Both the position numbers and the translations under genes were made by a program. A stretch of DNA of 64,000 bases, taken from assembly GCF_014279895.1 (NCBI RefSeq), contig NZ_CP047954.1, positions 1,612,001-1,676,000 on the forward strand. Reading direction: 5' to 3'. Below, piece after piece: positions 8,935 to 17,986 of the stretch (position 1 is its first letter; every line of letters begins with the position of its first letter). The DNA is from Synechococcus sp. M16.1 (lineage in GTDB: Bacteria > Cyanobacteriota > Cyanobacteriia > PCC-6307 > Cyanobiaceae). The notes under the pieces are model-generated. The model was not told the origin of the DNA and did no database searches. It saw only the letters and a list, made by a program, of their open reading frames with translations.

Positions 8935-10473
8935 TCAGTCCTCGGTGGAGACGCCGCGGGCGATGCGCGACAACTCGCTGCGCTCATCGGTGGTGACCCG
9001 ATGGGGCACACCGGAAATGATCCGCTCGAAGTTGGAGAAGGAATCCTTGATCTGAGGGCCATTGCCCGTGATCACAAATTCGCGGATGCCCTTGTCGTGC
9101 CATGAACCGCGCATCTTGAACACGTTCAGGGCGCGGGCCATCTCCCCGCGGATCTCCACGTACTGCAGCAACAGGATCGTGTCGGTGATCGTGGAGATGT
9201 GGGAGTCGGTGATCGAATGGCTGCCCATGAACTCCTCGGAGGTGTTCGTGAAGAAGCCGGCGATCTCTTCCTGCTTGGCGTAACCGGTCACGCCGATCAC
9301 GAACTGACGGAAGGCGTTATGGCTCACACCGCGGGCGAGGGCGGAGAGGGAATCGATCGCCATCCGCGACGGTTTGAACTGGCTGATCTCCGTCTTGATG
9401 ATCTGCAGGTGATCCTCAAGGCCCGTTGATTCGGGATAGGCGCAAATGATCTTGAGCAGCCCGTCCTGCTCCATCTGCTCGAAGTCGATGCCCCAGCTGG
9501 TGCCGTTGCGCAGCAGCTGAGCCCGCGATTCCTCATAGGCAAACAGGATCGCGCGTTCCTTGTTGCGGCAGGCGTCTTCGATGAATTTGGAGACGAGCAT
9601 CGTCTTGCCCGTTCCGGTGGCACCGGTGGCGAGGATGATCGAGTCCTTGAAGAAACCTCCGCCGCACATGTCGTCCAGGCGCGGCACGCCGGAACTGACC
9701 CGGACGTTGGATGACCGCTGGGTGAGGCGCATGGCCCCGAGCGGGAAGATGCTGATGCCGTGGGTTCCCATGGTGAAGGGGAACTCGCCCTTCATGTGGG
9801 TGGTGCCCCGCAGCTTGAGAATCTCCAGGGTGCGCCGACGCCGCTCTCCCTCGAGCACGTTGCGCAGAATCACCACGTTGTCGGAGACGAATTCCTCAAC
9901 GCCGTAGCGGGCAATCGGGCCGTACTCGTCAATTCGTTCGGTGGTCATCACCGTGGTGACGCCGATTTCCTTGAGCCTTGCAATCAGCCGAAAGATCTCA
10001 CGGCGCACCACGAACACAGCGTCGTACTGCTGGAACACCGCCGTGATCGAGTCGATGGCGACGCGCTTGGCCTTGTACTTGCGGATGGCGTAGTTGATCC
10101 GCTCGATCAGACCCGAGAGATCAAAGCTGCCAGCCACGTCCTGGCCGTCGGGATCTGGCGAGGCATCAAGAATGAAGAGTTTGTCCTGCTCGACCATCTC
10201 CTGCAGGTTCCAGCCGAAACTGGCGGAGTTGCGCAGGATGTCGAGGGGCGATTCCTCGAAGGTGACGAAGATGCCAGGTTCGTCGAAATCCTTGATGCCG
10301 TTGTGGAGGAAGTGCAGCGAGAACACCGTCTTGCCGGTGCCGGACGTGCCGCTGATCAGTGTGCTGCGGCCGATCGGTAGGCCGCCCTGGCACACATCAT
10401 CAAAGCCCTCGATCCCCGTCGGGAGCTTTTGCACCTGCATCTGAGGCTGACCGCTGGTCGGAGGGAACTGCAT
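8935..10473 (-). CDS. kaiC: Circadian clock ATPase/kinase KaiC
   Basis: Hexameric double-ATPase core of the cyanobacterial clock. The 512-residue protein has two RecA-like domains: CI with Walker A GTSGTGKT (42-49) and catalytic Glu73/Glu74, and CII with GATGTGKT (284-291) and Glu314/Glu315. The CII phosphorylation site lies in ITDSHISTIT, giving Ser427 and Thr428 as equivalents of S. elongatus Ser431/Thr432. The C-terminal A-loop and tail that bind KaiA are present. It follows kaiB after a 65-nt gap and converges on nblS with a 1-bp spacer. Confidence 0.98.
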   Translation of the reverse strand: MQFPPTSGQPQMQVQKLPTGIEGFDDVCQGGLPIGRSTLISGTSGTGKTVFSLHFLHNGIKDFDEPGIFVTFEESPLDILRNSASFGWNLQEMVEQDKLFILDASPDPDGQDVAGSFDLSGLIERINYAIRKYKAKRVAIDSITAVFQQYDAVFVVRREIFRLIARLKEIGVTTVMTTERIDEYGPIARYGVEEFVSDNVVILRNVLEGERRRRTLEILKLRGTTHMKGEFPFTMGTHGISIFPLGAMRLTQRSSNVRVSSGVPRLDDMCGGGFFKDSIILATGATGTGKTMLVSKFIEDACRNKERAILFAYEESRAQLLRNGTSWGIDFEQMEQDGLLKIICAYPESTGLEDHLQIIKTEISQFKPSRMAIDSLSALARGVSHNAFRQFVIGVTGYAKQEEIAGFFTNTSEEFMGSHSITDSHISTITDTILLLQYVEIRGEMARALNVFKMRGSWHDKGIREFVITGNGPQIKDSFSNFERIISGVPHRVTTDERSELSRIARGVSTED

Positions 10474-10538
10474 AGAAAAGACCTATGACTTGACCGTAGT
10501 GAGCGCGAGATGAACCGTGCTGGAGCGCACCATGTCGC

Positions 10539-10904
10539 TTAAGGATCTGAAGAAATCGTCGTGTCGGTCTCCTCATCGACCGCGTCGATCAAGCTCGAAT
10601 TGAGCGACGTATCGGACAACTCGTCGTAGAGCAGATCCAGGCCGATCAGCACGCGCTCCCGATCGGAGAGGTCACCGATGATGCGCCGCACCGGCGGGGG
10701 AAGAATCTTGGACAACGTTGGCGTTGCCAGGATCTTGTCTTCCTCCGCCAGTTGCGGATTTTTGAGCACGTCAATCACCTTGAGGGCATACACCCCCCGG
10801 AATTCGGTCTCGAGGATGTTGCGCAGCGTTTTCAGCGCCCGCATCGAATTGGGCGTGTTGCCCGCAACGTAGAGCTTGAGGATGTAGGTCTTGCGGGGAC
10901 TCAT
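10539..10904 (-). CDS. kaiB: Circadian clock protein KaiB
   Basis: Fold-switching thioredoxin-like clock protein that binds phosphorylated KaiC and sequesters KaiA. The core [20 protein letters not shown] and [20 protein letters not shown] are canonical. At 121 residues it is longer than the 102-residue S. elongatus protein; the excess is an acidic Ser/Thr/Asp-rich C-terminal tail (about residues 100-121). Its ATG overlaps the kaiA stop (ATGA), so kaiA and kaiB are likely on one message. Confidence 0.97.
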   Translation of the reverse strand: MSPRKTYILKLYVAGNTPNSMRALKTLRNILETEFRGVYALKVIDVLKNPQLAEEDKILATPTLSKILPPPVRRIIGDLSDRERVLIGLDLLYDELSDTSLNSSLIDAVDEETDTTISSDP

Positions 10905-11785
10905 GACGACTCCTCCGAGGCATCGAGCTGATCCATCGGGCGACGTACACGGCTGGAGGCCGTGCCCGACAGAGGAAGATCCGGCGGAATGGAGCGCCGG
11001 TACATCTCACACAGATGCGCCATCACGTCGAGAAGCGCAAGGCGGTAATCCTGAAGAAAGTCATGTTTGTGGCCCTCCAAACTCAGTTGTTTCCAGAATT
11101 CGTCGATCAAATCCACGTGGATCTCAACGGTGCGGGTGATCGGTAGATCACTGAAAAAAGCGGTGTTGACGAAGCTTTCCAGGGCCTGATTCGCCGTGGC
11201 CGGATCACTGAAGTAGCTCGCCAGCAGATCCCGGTAGGTGCGTTGGAGAGACAGCAGCAGATCCCGGCGTTCTTCAGGCGGCAGGCTGCCCAGGAAGCGG
11301 GATGGGTCCCGCTTGTAGAAGACCCCTAGGTAGCCGAGTCGCTCCTGCAGGCGATCGGAGAGGTTGCTGACGGCGCGGGAGGAGGAGCTGCTGTCGTCCG
11401 TGCGTCCGTCGGCACGACCCTGGCGCAGAAAACGCGAAATGGCCGCATCCACGTTGTATCCCAGCTGGGCCAGCTGGTCGTCGGGCAGATGCAACTCCTC
11501 GGGGTGGTAATCCACCTGCCCCTTCACCTCCCCAACGATCACGGCAGGGAAGAGCAGACCCGCCGCCAGCAGTTGCTCCTTGGCTGAAGCATCGAGCAGG
11601 CTCTGCTCGAGCACCACAGCGTCGAAGTCGTCCTGCCGGGGTCCGAGAACAGCCGCCAGGGTCTCCCCAGGATCAACCGTCAGAACAACAGACTCATAAC
11701 GGTTGGCCGGCAGCCAGGGGCGGCAGGCTTCCACCAGGGCTGGGCTGGCCAGCACGAGAGCAACAGTGAGGGCCGGCCTGGCCAT
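10901..11785 (-). CDS. kaiA: Circadian clock activator KaiA, full length
   Basis: Stimulates KaiC autophosphorylation. The 294-residue protein has the N-terminal pseudo-receiver half ([21 protein letters not shown] to about residue 140), a charged Ser-rich linker ([14 protein letters not shown]), and the C-terminal four-helix KaiC-binding domain ([26 protein letters not shown] region to [19 protein letters not shown]). A complete kaiA separates this organism from Prochlorococcus, which has lost it or keeps a remnant. It overlaps kaiB by 4 nt; the 132-bp divergent spacer with rplU must hold the kai promoter. Confidence 0.96.
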   Translation of the reverse strand: MARPALTVALVLASPALVEACRPWLPANRYESVVLTVDPGETLAAVLGPRQDDFDAVVLEQSLLDASAKEQLLAAGLLFPAVIVGEVKGQVDYHPEELHLPDDQLAQLGYNVDAAISRFLRQGRADGRTDDSSSSSRAVSNLSDRLQERLGYLGVFYKRDPSRFLGSLPPEERRDLLLSLQRTYRDLLASYFSDPATANQALESFVNTAFFSDLPITRTVEIHVDLIDEFWKQLSLEGHKHDFLQDYRLALLDVMAHLCEMYRRSIPPDLPLSGTASSRVRRPMDQLDASEESS

Positions 11786-11917
11786 CCGGGCATCCGCAGC
11801 GTCGAGGTATCTGAATCTTGACGATGGGGCGCGTCAGAGACGAAGATCTTGGTTTGTCTTTCGATTGCGGCTCAGGCCTGAATCGGTTCGCCGAGCCTGA
11901 ACGCGTCTTTTCACCTT

Positions 11918-12283
11918 ATGGCCGACACCAAACCAGCCGCGGAACAGAGCGGGACCTACGCCATCGTTGAGGCGTCGGGCACCCAGATCTGGCTGCAGCC
12001 CAACCGCTACTACGACATCGATCGGCTTCAAGCTGAGGTGGATGACACCATCAAGCTTGAGAACGTTCTCTTGGTGAAGGACGGCAAGGGCACCACCCTC
12101 GGCCAGCCCTACGTCAAGGACGCCACCGTGTCCCTGAAGGTGATGGCCCATCGCCGTGGACCCAAGGTGATCGTTTACAAGATGCGCCCCAAAAAGAAGA
12201 CCCGCCGCAAGAATGGTCACCGGCAGGAACTCACCCGGGTGATGGTTGAGTCCATCTCCGTGGGCGGCAAGGCCATCAGCTGA
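11918..12283 (+). CDS. rplU: 50S ribosomal protein L21
   Basis: Large-subunit protein near the 23S rRNA 5' region. The 121-residue sequence has the L21 core (YAIVEASGTQIWLQPNRYYDID, and KVIVYKMRPKKKTRRKNGHRQ with its basic RNA-binding tail). An N-terminal extension of about 10 residues (MADTKPAAEQSG) precedes the usual start. It is followed after 45 nt by rpmA, the normal bacterial pairing. Confidence 0.97.
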   Translation: MADTKPAAEQSGTYAIVEASGTQIWLQPNRYYDIDRLQAEVDDTIKLENVLLVKDGKGTTLGQPYVKDATVSLKVMAHRRGPKVIVYKMRPKKKTRRKNGHRQELTRVMVESISVGGKAIS

Positions 12284-12328
12284 CCTCTCCCCCTCGCTCC
12301 ATCAACCGCCCCACCAGCATCTCTTCTC

Positions 12329-12595
12329 ATGGCACATAAAAAAGGCACAGGCTCAACCCGTAACGGCCGCGACTCAAACGCCAAACGCCTTGGTGTGAAG
12401 GCCTACGGCGGCGAAACCGTTACCGCCGGTTCCATCCTGATCCGCCAGCGCGGCACCTCCGTTCTGCCCGGCGTCAATGTCGGCAAAGGCAAGGACGACA
12501 CCCTGTTTGCCCTCACCGACGGCATCGTGAAGTTCGAATCGATCCGCCGCGGCCTGCGCAACCGCAAGCGCATCAACATCACTGCAGCGGTCTGA
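12329..12595 (+). CDS. rpmA: 50S ribosomal protein L27
   Basis: Ribosomal protein whose N terminus reaches the peptidyl-transferase centre. The 88-residue sequence begins [20 protein letters not shown], the canonical L27 start without the cleavable Firmicute extension, and includes [20 protein letters not shown]. It ends just before a strong intrinsic terminator. Confidence 0.98.
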   Translation: MAHKKGTGSTRNGRDSNAKRLGVKAYGGETVTAGSILIRQRGTSVLPGVNVGKGKDDTLFALTDGIVKFESIRRGLRNRKRINITAAV

Positions 12596-12617
12596 GTTTC
12601 AAGGCCAACGTCAATCC

Positions 12618-12654
12618 AAAGCCCCGATGCCAGCTGGCACCGGGGCTTTTTTGT
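12618..12654 (+). terminator. Intrinsic terminator of rplU-rpmA
   Basis: Perfect outer stem AAAGCCCCG / CGGGGCTTT enclosing the palindrome TGCCAGCTGGCA, followed by a T tract. It lies 22 nt after the rpmA stop and faces the end of the convergent methyltransferase. Confidence 0.93.
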
Positions 12655-12677
12655 TGGCAACTTGTGTTGCAGCAGCC

Positions 12678-13430
12678 TCAGGAACGCCGGTAGAGCCGAG
12701 CCGTGATCAACAGGGGGTGAAACACCTCCAGGAACTGAGCCTGCAGGGTGCGGAAAAACCCATCCACCAGGGCCGGATCATCGAAATGGAAGGGGTACTC
12801 GCCCTGATGGCCTTTGAAGAAGTACCAGTTCAGAAGCGCGATGGCCCCGGGGGCCATCCGCTGGTGAAACTCCAGCAACTGCGCCGAGGGATCCGGCAGG
12901 TGTTCCAGCACATCGAGGCAGACCACCGCATCGAAACGAACATCGCCCGTGCTGCTGAGGTCGCGATGCACCGAGAGCTTGTCCGCCAGCCCCAGGCTTT
13001 GCGCCCGTTGCTGAACAAAAGCCTGGTTGTGGGGATTGAGGTCGACAAACCAGACGTGATCGACCTCCGGCAGCGCCGCCGCTGATAGGGCGTGGGTGCC
13101 GATGCCACCGCCGAAATCCAGCACCTGGCCCTGCACCGCCATGCCCTGCAGCCGCAGCGTGTCGGCGATGTAGTCCGCACTGGAGAGGTGCCAGGCCGCC
13201 AGCTCCAGCAGGTGTCCCGTGCCCACCGTGTCCTCATAGAAGGCGGTGGCGTCCTCCGGCCGGAACGCACCGGGATGCAGATCCGCCAGGTCGTCGGTGC
13301 TGCTGGGCAGACGCTGCTCAAGCTGATCCAGCGTCAGGTCGAGGTAGCGACTGAGGTGTTGCTTGATGCCCAAACCGTCCGCCAGGAAAGCGGAGACGTC
13401 CACGTCCGTGCTGCTGCGGAGCTGGGGCAT
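12678..13430 (-). CDS. Class I SAM-dependent methyltransferase, substrate unknown
   Basis: A 250-residue soluble protein with the methyltransferase motif I VLDFGGGIGTHALS near residue 110, acidic motif II WFVDLNPHN, and motif IV VVCLDVLEHLPDP. The N-terminal 90 residues form a helical, family-specific region. No substrate can be inferred. It converges on rpmA and is divergent from truB with almost no spacer, so its promoter probably overlaps the truB 5' end. Confidence 0.8.
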   Translation of the reverse strand: MPQLRSSTDVDVSAFLADGLGIKQHLSRYLDLTLDQLEQRLPSSTDDLADLHPGAFRPEDATAFYEDTVGTGHLLELAAWHLSSADYIADTLRLQGMAVQGQVLDFGGGIGTHALSAAALPEVDHVWFVDLNPHNQAFVQQRAQSLGLADKLSVHRDLSSTGDVRFDAVVCLDVLEHLPDPSAQLLEFHQRMAPGAIALLNWYFFKGHQGEYPFHFDDPALVDGFFRTLQAQFLEVFHPLLITARLYRRS

Positions 13431-13471
13431 GGATGGGCATCAGGGAGCGGCCAACCTACGCAGCCGGCGGA

Positions 13472-14380
13472 ATGCAACAGTCAGGGCACCCCGCTCGAGC
13501 CCCGGTGAACGGCCCCTTCGGCTTCGTAGTGATCGACAAGCCCGCAGGCCTCACCTCCCACGCCTGCGTCAGCCGACTGCGCCGCAGCTATGGCCTCAAG
13601 CGCGTGGGCCATGGCGGCACCCTTGATCCTGCCGTCACCGGGGTTCTCCCCATTGCCCTAGGGCCCGCGACCCGATTGCTGCCCTACCTCCCCGGGGAGA
13701 AGACCTATACCGGGATGATTCAACTGGGCCGGCGCACCAGCAGCGACGATCTGGAAGGAGAGCTGCTGGAGCAGCAGGCCTGGCCATCCCTTCGTGAAGC
13801 CGAGCTCAACAGCAGCTTGGAGGCGTTCCGGGGCGCGATTGAACAGCGTCCTCCGCAGGTCTCCGCCGTGCATGTGGATGGCGAACGGGCCCACGCCAGG
13901 GCACGGCGCGGTGAAGCGATGGATCTGCCGCCACGGGCCGTCACCGTGCACCGGCTGGAGCTGTTGGATTGGGATGCGGCCCTGGGGCAGCTGAGCATCG
14001 AGGTGCACTGTTCCGCCGGCACCTACATCCGCTCGATCGCCAGGGATCTGGGGGACCGCATTGGCTGCGGAGGTTGTCTGGCCTCCCTGCGCCGCACGCA
14101 AGCCCTGGGGTTCCATGCGCATCAGGCCCATCCCCTGCCGGAGCGAGACGCTGTGCCGCCCGATCCCCTCTCGCCGCTGCTGGCCCTGGGGGCCCTGCCC
14201 CGGCGTGATCTCAGCGAAGCCGAGCAGATCGACTGGCGCTGCGGCCGACGCATCGCGATGGATCCAGGGCCTGGAGAGGCGGTGGTGGTGTGCAATGCGG
14301 ATGGAAGCATGGCCGGCATCGGCCACCGCGAGGGCGAAGGTCTGCTGCGACCCAAGGTGGTCTTCGATGCAGCAGGCTGA
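13472..14380 (+). CDS. truB: tRNA pseudouridine-55 synthase TruB
   Basis: Isomerises U55 in the T-loop of tRNAs. Seen: N-terminal [17 protein letters not shown], the catalytic motif [17 protein letters not shown] with the active-site Asp, [10 protein letters not shown], and [14 protein letters not shown]. The reading frame is open from 13433, but that would leave 2 nt to the divergent methyltransferase gene, so I choose the ATG at 13472 (302 residues). A GTG at 13505, just before the conserved core, is an alternative. Confidence 0.93.
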   Translation: MQQSGHPARAPVNGPFGFVVIDKPAGLTSHACVSRLRRSYGLKRVGHGGTLDPAVTGVLPIALGPATRLLPYLPGEKTYTGMIQLGRRTSSDDLEGELLEQQAWPSLREAELNSSLEAFRGAIEQRPPQVSAVHVDGERAHARARRGEAMDLPPRAVTVHRLELLDWDAALGQLSIEVHCSAGTYIRSIARDLGDRIGCGGCLASLRRTQALGFHAHQAHPLPERDAVPPDPLSPLLALGALPRRDLSEAEQIDWRCGRRIAMDPGPGEAVVVCNADGSMAGIGHREGEGLLRPKVVFDAAG

Positions 14381-14433
14381 AACCAACCGGTCGCTCAGTA
14401 CTCTCCGAGCGCATCCTGCCCTGCCCTGACGCG

Positions 14434-15177
14434 ATGGCTGGCCACAGCAAATGGTCCCAGATCAAACGCACCAAGGCCGTCGTCGACGCCAAACGTGGTG
14501 CGGTGTTCACCCGGCTGGGGCGAGAAATCATGGTGGCGGCCCGTGCCGGGGCCGATCCCGCCGGGAATTTTCAGTTGCGGACGGCCATCAGCAAAGCCCG
14601 GGCCGCTGGGGTGCCCGCCTCCAACATCGAGCGGGCCATCGCCAAGGGGTCAGGTCAGGCCGGTGATGGAGCCCAACTCGAGGAGGTGCGCTACGAGGGC
14701 TACGGCCCCGGCGGCATGGCGGTGCTGGTGGAAGCGCTCACGGACAACCGCAACCGCACCGCGGCGGATCTGCGGCTGGCCTTCAGCAAGAACGGCGGAA
14801 ATCTGGGGGAAAACGGCTGCGTGGCCTACCTGTTTGAACACCGCAGCGAAGTGATCCTCAACGCCGGCCCCGACGACGAGGAACGTTTACTGGAAAGCCT
14901 CCTGGAGCTGGAGGCCGATGGCTATGAGCTGTTGGACGAATCATTGATGGTGCACGGCCCCTTTGAGGCCTTGGAGAGCCTTCAGGACGGCTTGCGACGG
15001 GCTGACTGGAATGTGCGGGAATGGGGCCATCACTGGTCCGCCCAGACCAGCGTCTCTGTGAAAGATCCCGACACCGCCCGCAGCTGCCTCAAGCTGCTGG
15101 ATGCCCTCGACGGGCTCGACGATGTGCGCAGCGTCAGCGCCAACCTCGATCTCGCCGACGGACTGGAGCTCGACTGA
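14434..15177 (+). CDS. YebC/PmpR-family protein
   Basis: Conserved DNA-binding or translation-associated regulator (YebC/PmpR, TACO1 family). The start at [20 protein letters not shown] is canonical. Also present are [19 protein letters not shown] and [19 protein letters not shown], and the protein is 247 residues, the usual length. It begins 53 nt after truB in the same direction and is probably in its transcription unit. The exact role in cyanobacteria is unknown. Confidence 0.93.
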   Translation: MAGHSKWSQIKRTKAVVDAKRGAVFTRLGREIMVAARAGADPAGNFQLRTAISKARAAGVPASNIERAIAKGSGQAGDGAQLEEVRYEGYGPGGMAVLVEALTDNRNRTAADLRLAFSKNGGNLGENGCVAYLFEHRSEVILNAGPDDEERLLESLLELEADGYELLDESLMVHGPFEALESLQDGLRRADWNVREWGHHWSAQTSVSVKDPDTARSCLKLLDALDGLDDVRSVSANLDLADGLELD

Positions 15178-15282
15178 CGCCTCCTTGAAGTTTGTCGTCA
15201 GCAAATCCGCACCAAAGCTTGAGGCCCTGAGCCCCGATCGACCCCAGCGCTAGGCCGAAGACATCCCTTCTGGAGGATCGCC

Positions 15283-15453
15283 ATGTCCATGAAACAGCTG
15301 GAGACGTTCATGTCGCGGGTGCAGAGCAACGACTCGATCCGCGATGAGGTGCAGCGCTGCGGCAAGGACAACTCCTGCGTGGTCAAGGTCGGGGCCAAAC
15401 ACGGCCACAAGTTCTCGCCAGCACACCTGAGCCGCTGGCAAAAGGAACACTGA
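15283..15453 (+). CDS. Nif11-like 56-residue protein
   Basis: Short gene with a good ribosome-binding site (GGAGG 6 nt before ATG). It encodes 56 residues starting MSMKQLETFMSRVQSND. The pattern (Phe in helix 1, NDSIRDEV, then VGAKHGHKFSPAHLSRW at the end) resembles the Nif11 / N11P leader domain that guides lanthipeptide and other RiPP precursors in picocyanobacteria. There is no Gly-Gly leader cleavage site and no core peptide, and two Cys (positions 26 and 32) lie within the domain. No modification enzyme is adjacent. It may be a stand-alone Nif11 protein rather than a precursor. Confidence 0.72.
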   Translation: MSMKQLETFMSRVQSNDSIRDEVQRCGKDNSCVVKVGAKHGHKFSPAHLSRWQKEH

Positions 15454-15483
15454 CACCCGACCAAGCCGGCGGCTGGGGCCCCC

Positions 15484-15747
15484 TCAGGGGGACTCAGCCG
15501 CCTTCTCCTCCTCGCCATCGGGTTGCTGACGGATCATCCGCGCCAGCATCTCCAACTTGGCGCTTTCCGATTCCGAGGCCCGGGTGGCCATCCAGGCACT
15601 GGCCGCCTTCTGCTGGGCCAGCTGCTGCACCAACGCCAGGGCCGTCTCGCGCAACTGCTCAAGGTCCTGACAGTCCTGAATGAAGCGCGTCCAGCGTTCC
15701 GCCTCAAAGCTCTGCTCAAGGCGCCGTTCCACGGGGTCGATGCTCAT
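15484..15747 (-). CDS. Small conserved-type hypothetical protein
   Basis: An 87-residue, strongly helical, charged protein (MSIDPVERRLEQSFEAERW, then a long Gln/Ala/Glu-rich helix and an acidic end). Composition suggests a coiled coil; there is no signal peptide, membrane segment or catalytic motif. It ends on a CCCCC-TCA-GGGGG hairpin (15479-15491) shared with the end of the convergent Nif11-like gene. It lies 19 nt downstream of the nagB-like gene and may belong to that unit. Function unknown. Confidence 0.6.
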   Translation of the reverse strand: MSIDPVERRLEQSFEAERWTRFIQDCQDLEQLRETALALVQQLAQQKAASAWMATRASESESAKLEMLARMIRQQPDGEEEKAAESP

Positions 15748-15766
15748 CGCCGCTGCTCTCGGCTGT

Positions 15767-16534
15767 TCAAACTAAAGCCGCTGCATCGCACCAGAGCCAG
15801 ACATTGGGATGGGTCAGCAGCCAGCTGGCGGGCAGCGCAGGATCCGGCTCCCTTAAGTCCAACAACCGCTTGAGGATGCCGGCCTTGGCGGCGCCGGTCA
15901 CCACCAGATGAATCTCAGCAGCCTCGAGGATCTCCCACAGGCCCAGGGTGATGGCCCGCTGCGGCACAGCCTCAACGCAACCATCGAAGAGCACCGCGTT
16001 CTGCTGCCGGGTTGCAGGGGTCAGCTCCACCTCATGGCAGTGCTGATCAGGGGGACAAGGCGGCTCATTGAAACCCACATGACCATTGCTGCCGAGCCCC
16101 AGAAGCTGCAGGCCGATGCCCCCGCAGCCGCTGAGCTGCTCGCCGTAGCGCCGCGCAGCAACCGCTCCGTCAGCGGCAGTGCTGTCGGGCAGATGCACCG
16201 CAGAGGCGGGCAAGCCCAGGGGTGCAGCGAGGTGGTGGGTCATGTAGGCCCTGTAGCCCCGGGGATCGTCCGCCGAAAGTCCGAGGTATTCGTCCAGATT
16301 GAAGCTGCACCATCGGGCCCGCAGGGCCTCCAGCTCATCGGCAGACCACGACAGCAGCCGTTCCACCAGGGTGCGATAGAGCGGCTCCATCGTGCGTCCC
16401 GTGGCGAGGCCCAAGGGCTTCAGGGGATCAGGCCCCTGCCAACTGAGCAGATGACGCTCCAGATGGGCCGCCAGCACAGCGCAGAGATCCGTGTCACTGG
16501 AATGGCGTTGCAGACGACAGGGAAACCGTGCCAA
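15767..16534 (-). CDS. nagB: NagB-family glucosamine-6-phosphate deaminase-like protein
   Basis: Predicted aldose-ketose isomerase/deaminase acting on glucosamine-6-phosphate. The 255-residue protein carries GLATGRTMEPLY (phosphate loop), FNLDEYLGL (catalytic Asp) and GLGSNGHVGFNEP (catalytic His and Glu). The E. coli Asp141 position is Asn here, as in Bacillus enzymes. These motifs favour NagB over 6-phosphogluconolactonase. The 5' end overlaps the upstream SpoIID-domain gene by 41 nt; a later start would remove conserved N-terminal sequence. It could link amino-sugar recycling to glycolysis. Confidence 0.85.
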   Translation of the reverse strand: MARFPCRLQRHSSDTDLCAVLAAHLERHLLSWQGPDPLKPLGLATGRTMEPLYRTLVERLLSWSADELEALRARWCSFNLDEYLGLSADDPRGYRAYMTHHLAAPLGLPASAVHLPDSTAADGAVAARRYGEQLSGCGGIGLQLLGLGSNGHVGFNEPPCPPDQHCHEVELTPATRQQNAVLFDGCVEAVPQRAITLGLWEILEAAEIHLVVTGAAKAGILKRLLDLREPDPALPASWLLTHPNVWLWCDAAALV

Positions 16535-17981
16535 AGGGCGAAACCGGCATGTCTCTCCAGAGTGGCTTCGTTGGGGGCTTCAGCGCCAGCGATGGGTCGT
16601 GGTGCGGCTGGTAGGGAACAACCTCAGCCCCGCGGTAGTAGTGCCGAAGAATCGAGCGGAAGTGAGCCCCCTGCTCCGCCAGACCATGGGCTCCCCACTG
16701 ACTCATGCCAACGCCGTGGCCATAGCCCTGGCCCTTCACCAGCAGCTGGAGTCCGCCAGCGGACCAACGACGCACCGACGTCTTGCTGACCAGCACCGGC
16801 GGAGGGGCCACCAACAGGGGCAGCCGTGCTCCCCGCTGGCGGGCCACCGATGCGGTGATCCGCTCAATGCGGGAGCCCGGGCGGGAGGTTGCAGTCACCC
16901 GCCGCACCGGAAGCTCCACGGGAGAACGCTGCCCCCCCGTCACCATCTCAAAGTTCACCAGCGTGCTTTTGAGGCCCAACCGCTTGCGCAGCTCGCCGCC
17001 GCTGAGCACCAGCGATCCGCGGGGCCCGCGCAAGCGGGCCTCACGCACCCGTCCGCTGGCGGAACGACTCAGCACCTCAACGTCCTGGAGCCCACCGGTT
17101 TCGGGCAGCCGCTGACGCAGCCCGGCCGAATCAAACCATTGTTCCCAGCGGTGCACCGGGCTGTGCTGATCGTGATCGGGGACGCTGACCAGATAGGGAT
17201 GCTGGCGGCGCCAGACCATCCCACTCGCCTCGGTCACCCCGCCAGAACTGCTGTGGAAGACGGCATCGATCAGGCGACCGCCGTGCACGAGCACCAGCGA
17301 ACGGGTGCTCGCCACCGCCTTGCGTGTGCTCGGCGTTTCCGACTCCACGCCGCGGTACACCTGACTCGCCACCGTGGCCTTCACATCCCAGGCACCACCG
17401 CGGCTGCGCTGTTTCAACGCATAGGTGCGCGCGGCCACGGCCTGGGCCTGCAGGGCAGCCAGGGGCCAGCGGTGGGGCATTTCGCTGCCGACAACACTGG
17501 CGAGATAGGTCTCAACGCCCAGGCTGTTGACCACCCGCAAGGTGCCGCCGCGGCCGCTGACGCGCAGCACACCCCGGTAGCGACGCCCTCCCACCCAGAT
17601 GCCCCGTGGATCGTCGTTCTGCACCGTCACCAGGGTGCTGGGGGCCAGCCGCATCGATCGGCCATCCACGGTGGCGCGCAGGCGGGCCCCTTGAAGGCTG
17701 AGCTGCAGCCGCTGTGGCCGTCGCTCGCCGCCGGGGAGTCCCTGCACCCGCAGCGGCAGTGCACCATCGGAGCGCAGGCTGACCCGGTTGCTCTCCTGCA
17801 ACAGCACGCGCATCTGCGGCTCGCGGCCGCGGGCCAGCGCCACCGGTGATGGAGCGATCACAGCGACGAGCACCAGACCGACGGCAACGGAGGCGCGGCG
17901 CACGCTGGAGATCAATAGGCGCCCCAGTGTGCCGCCTGTTCCTGGGTTCAGCCAGATGGCAGCATGAGTCCTGAGGAGCAC
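16494..17981 (-). CDS. SpoIID/LytB-domain cell-wall protein
   Basis: Exported protein with a SpoIID/LytB domain, a family linked to peptidoglycan glycan-strand cleavage or wall remodelling. A hydrophobic export segment ([15 protein letters not shown]) ends near ALARG. The SpoIID domain covers about residues 150-300 with [27 protein letters not shown] in two adjacent blocks, SQVYRGV and [11 protein letters not shown]. The C terminus has [16 protein letters not shown], typical of the family. The longest frame gives 495 residues; a TTG near 17915 or a GTG near 17903 may be the true start because the first 25 residues are not signal-like. It overlaps nagB downstream. Confidence 0.82.
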   Translation of the reverse strand: MLLRTHAAIWLNPGTGGTLGRLLISSVRRASVAVGLVLVAVIAPSPVALARGREPQMRVLLQESNRVSLRSDGALPLRVQGLPGGERRPQRLQLSLQGARLRATVDGRSMRLAPSTLVTVQNDDPRGIWVGGRRYRGVLRVSGRGGTLRVVNSLGVETYLASVVGSEMPHRWPLAALQAQAVAARTYALKQRSRGGAWDVKATVASQVYRGVESETPSTRKAVASTRSLVLVHGGRLIDAVFHSSSGGVTEASGMVWRRQHPYLVSVPDHDQHSPVHRWEQWFDSAGLRQRLPETGGLQDVEVLSRSASGRVREARLRGPRGSLVLSGGELRKRLGLKSTLVNFEMVTGGQRSPVELPVRRVTATSRPGSRIERITASVARQRGARLPLLVAPPPVLVSKTSVRRWSAGGLQLLVKGQGYGHGVGMSQWGAHGLAEQGAHFRSILRHYYRGAEVVPYQPHHDPSLALKPPTKPLWRDMPVSPFGTVSLSSATPFQ

Positions 17982-17986
17982 CGGCC

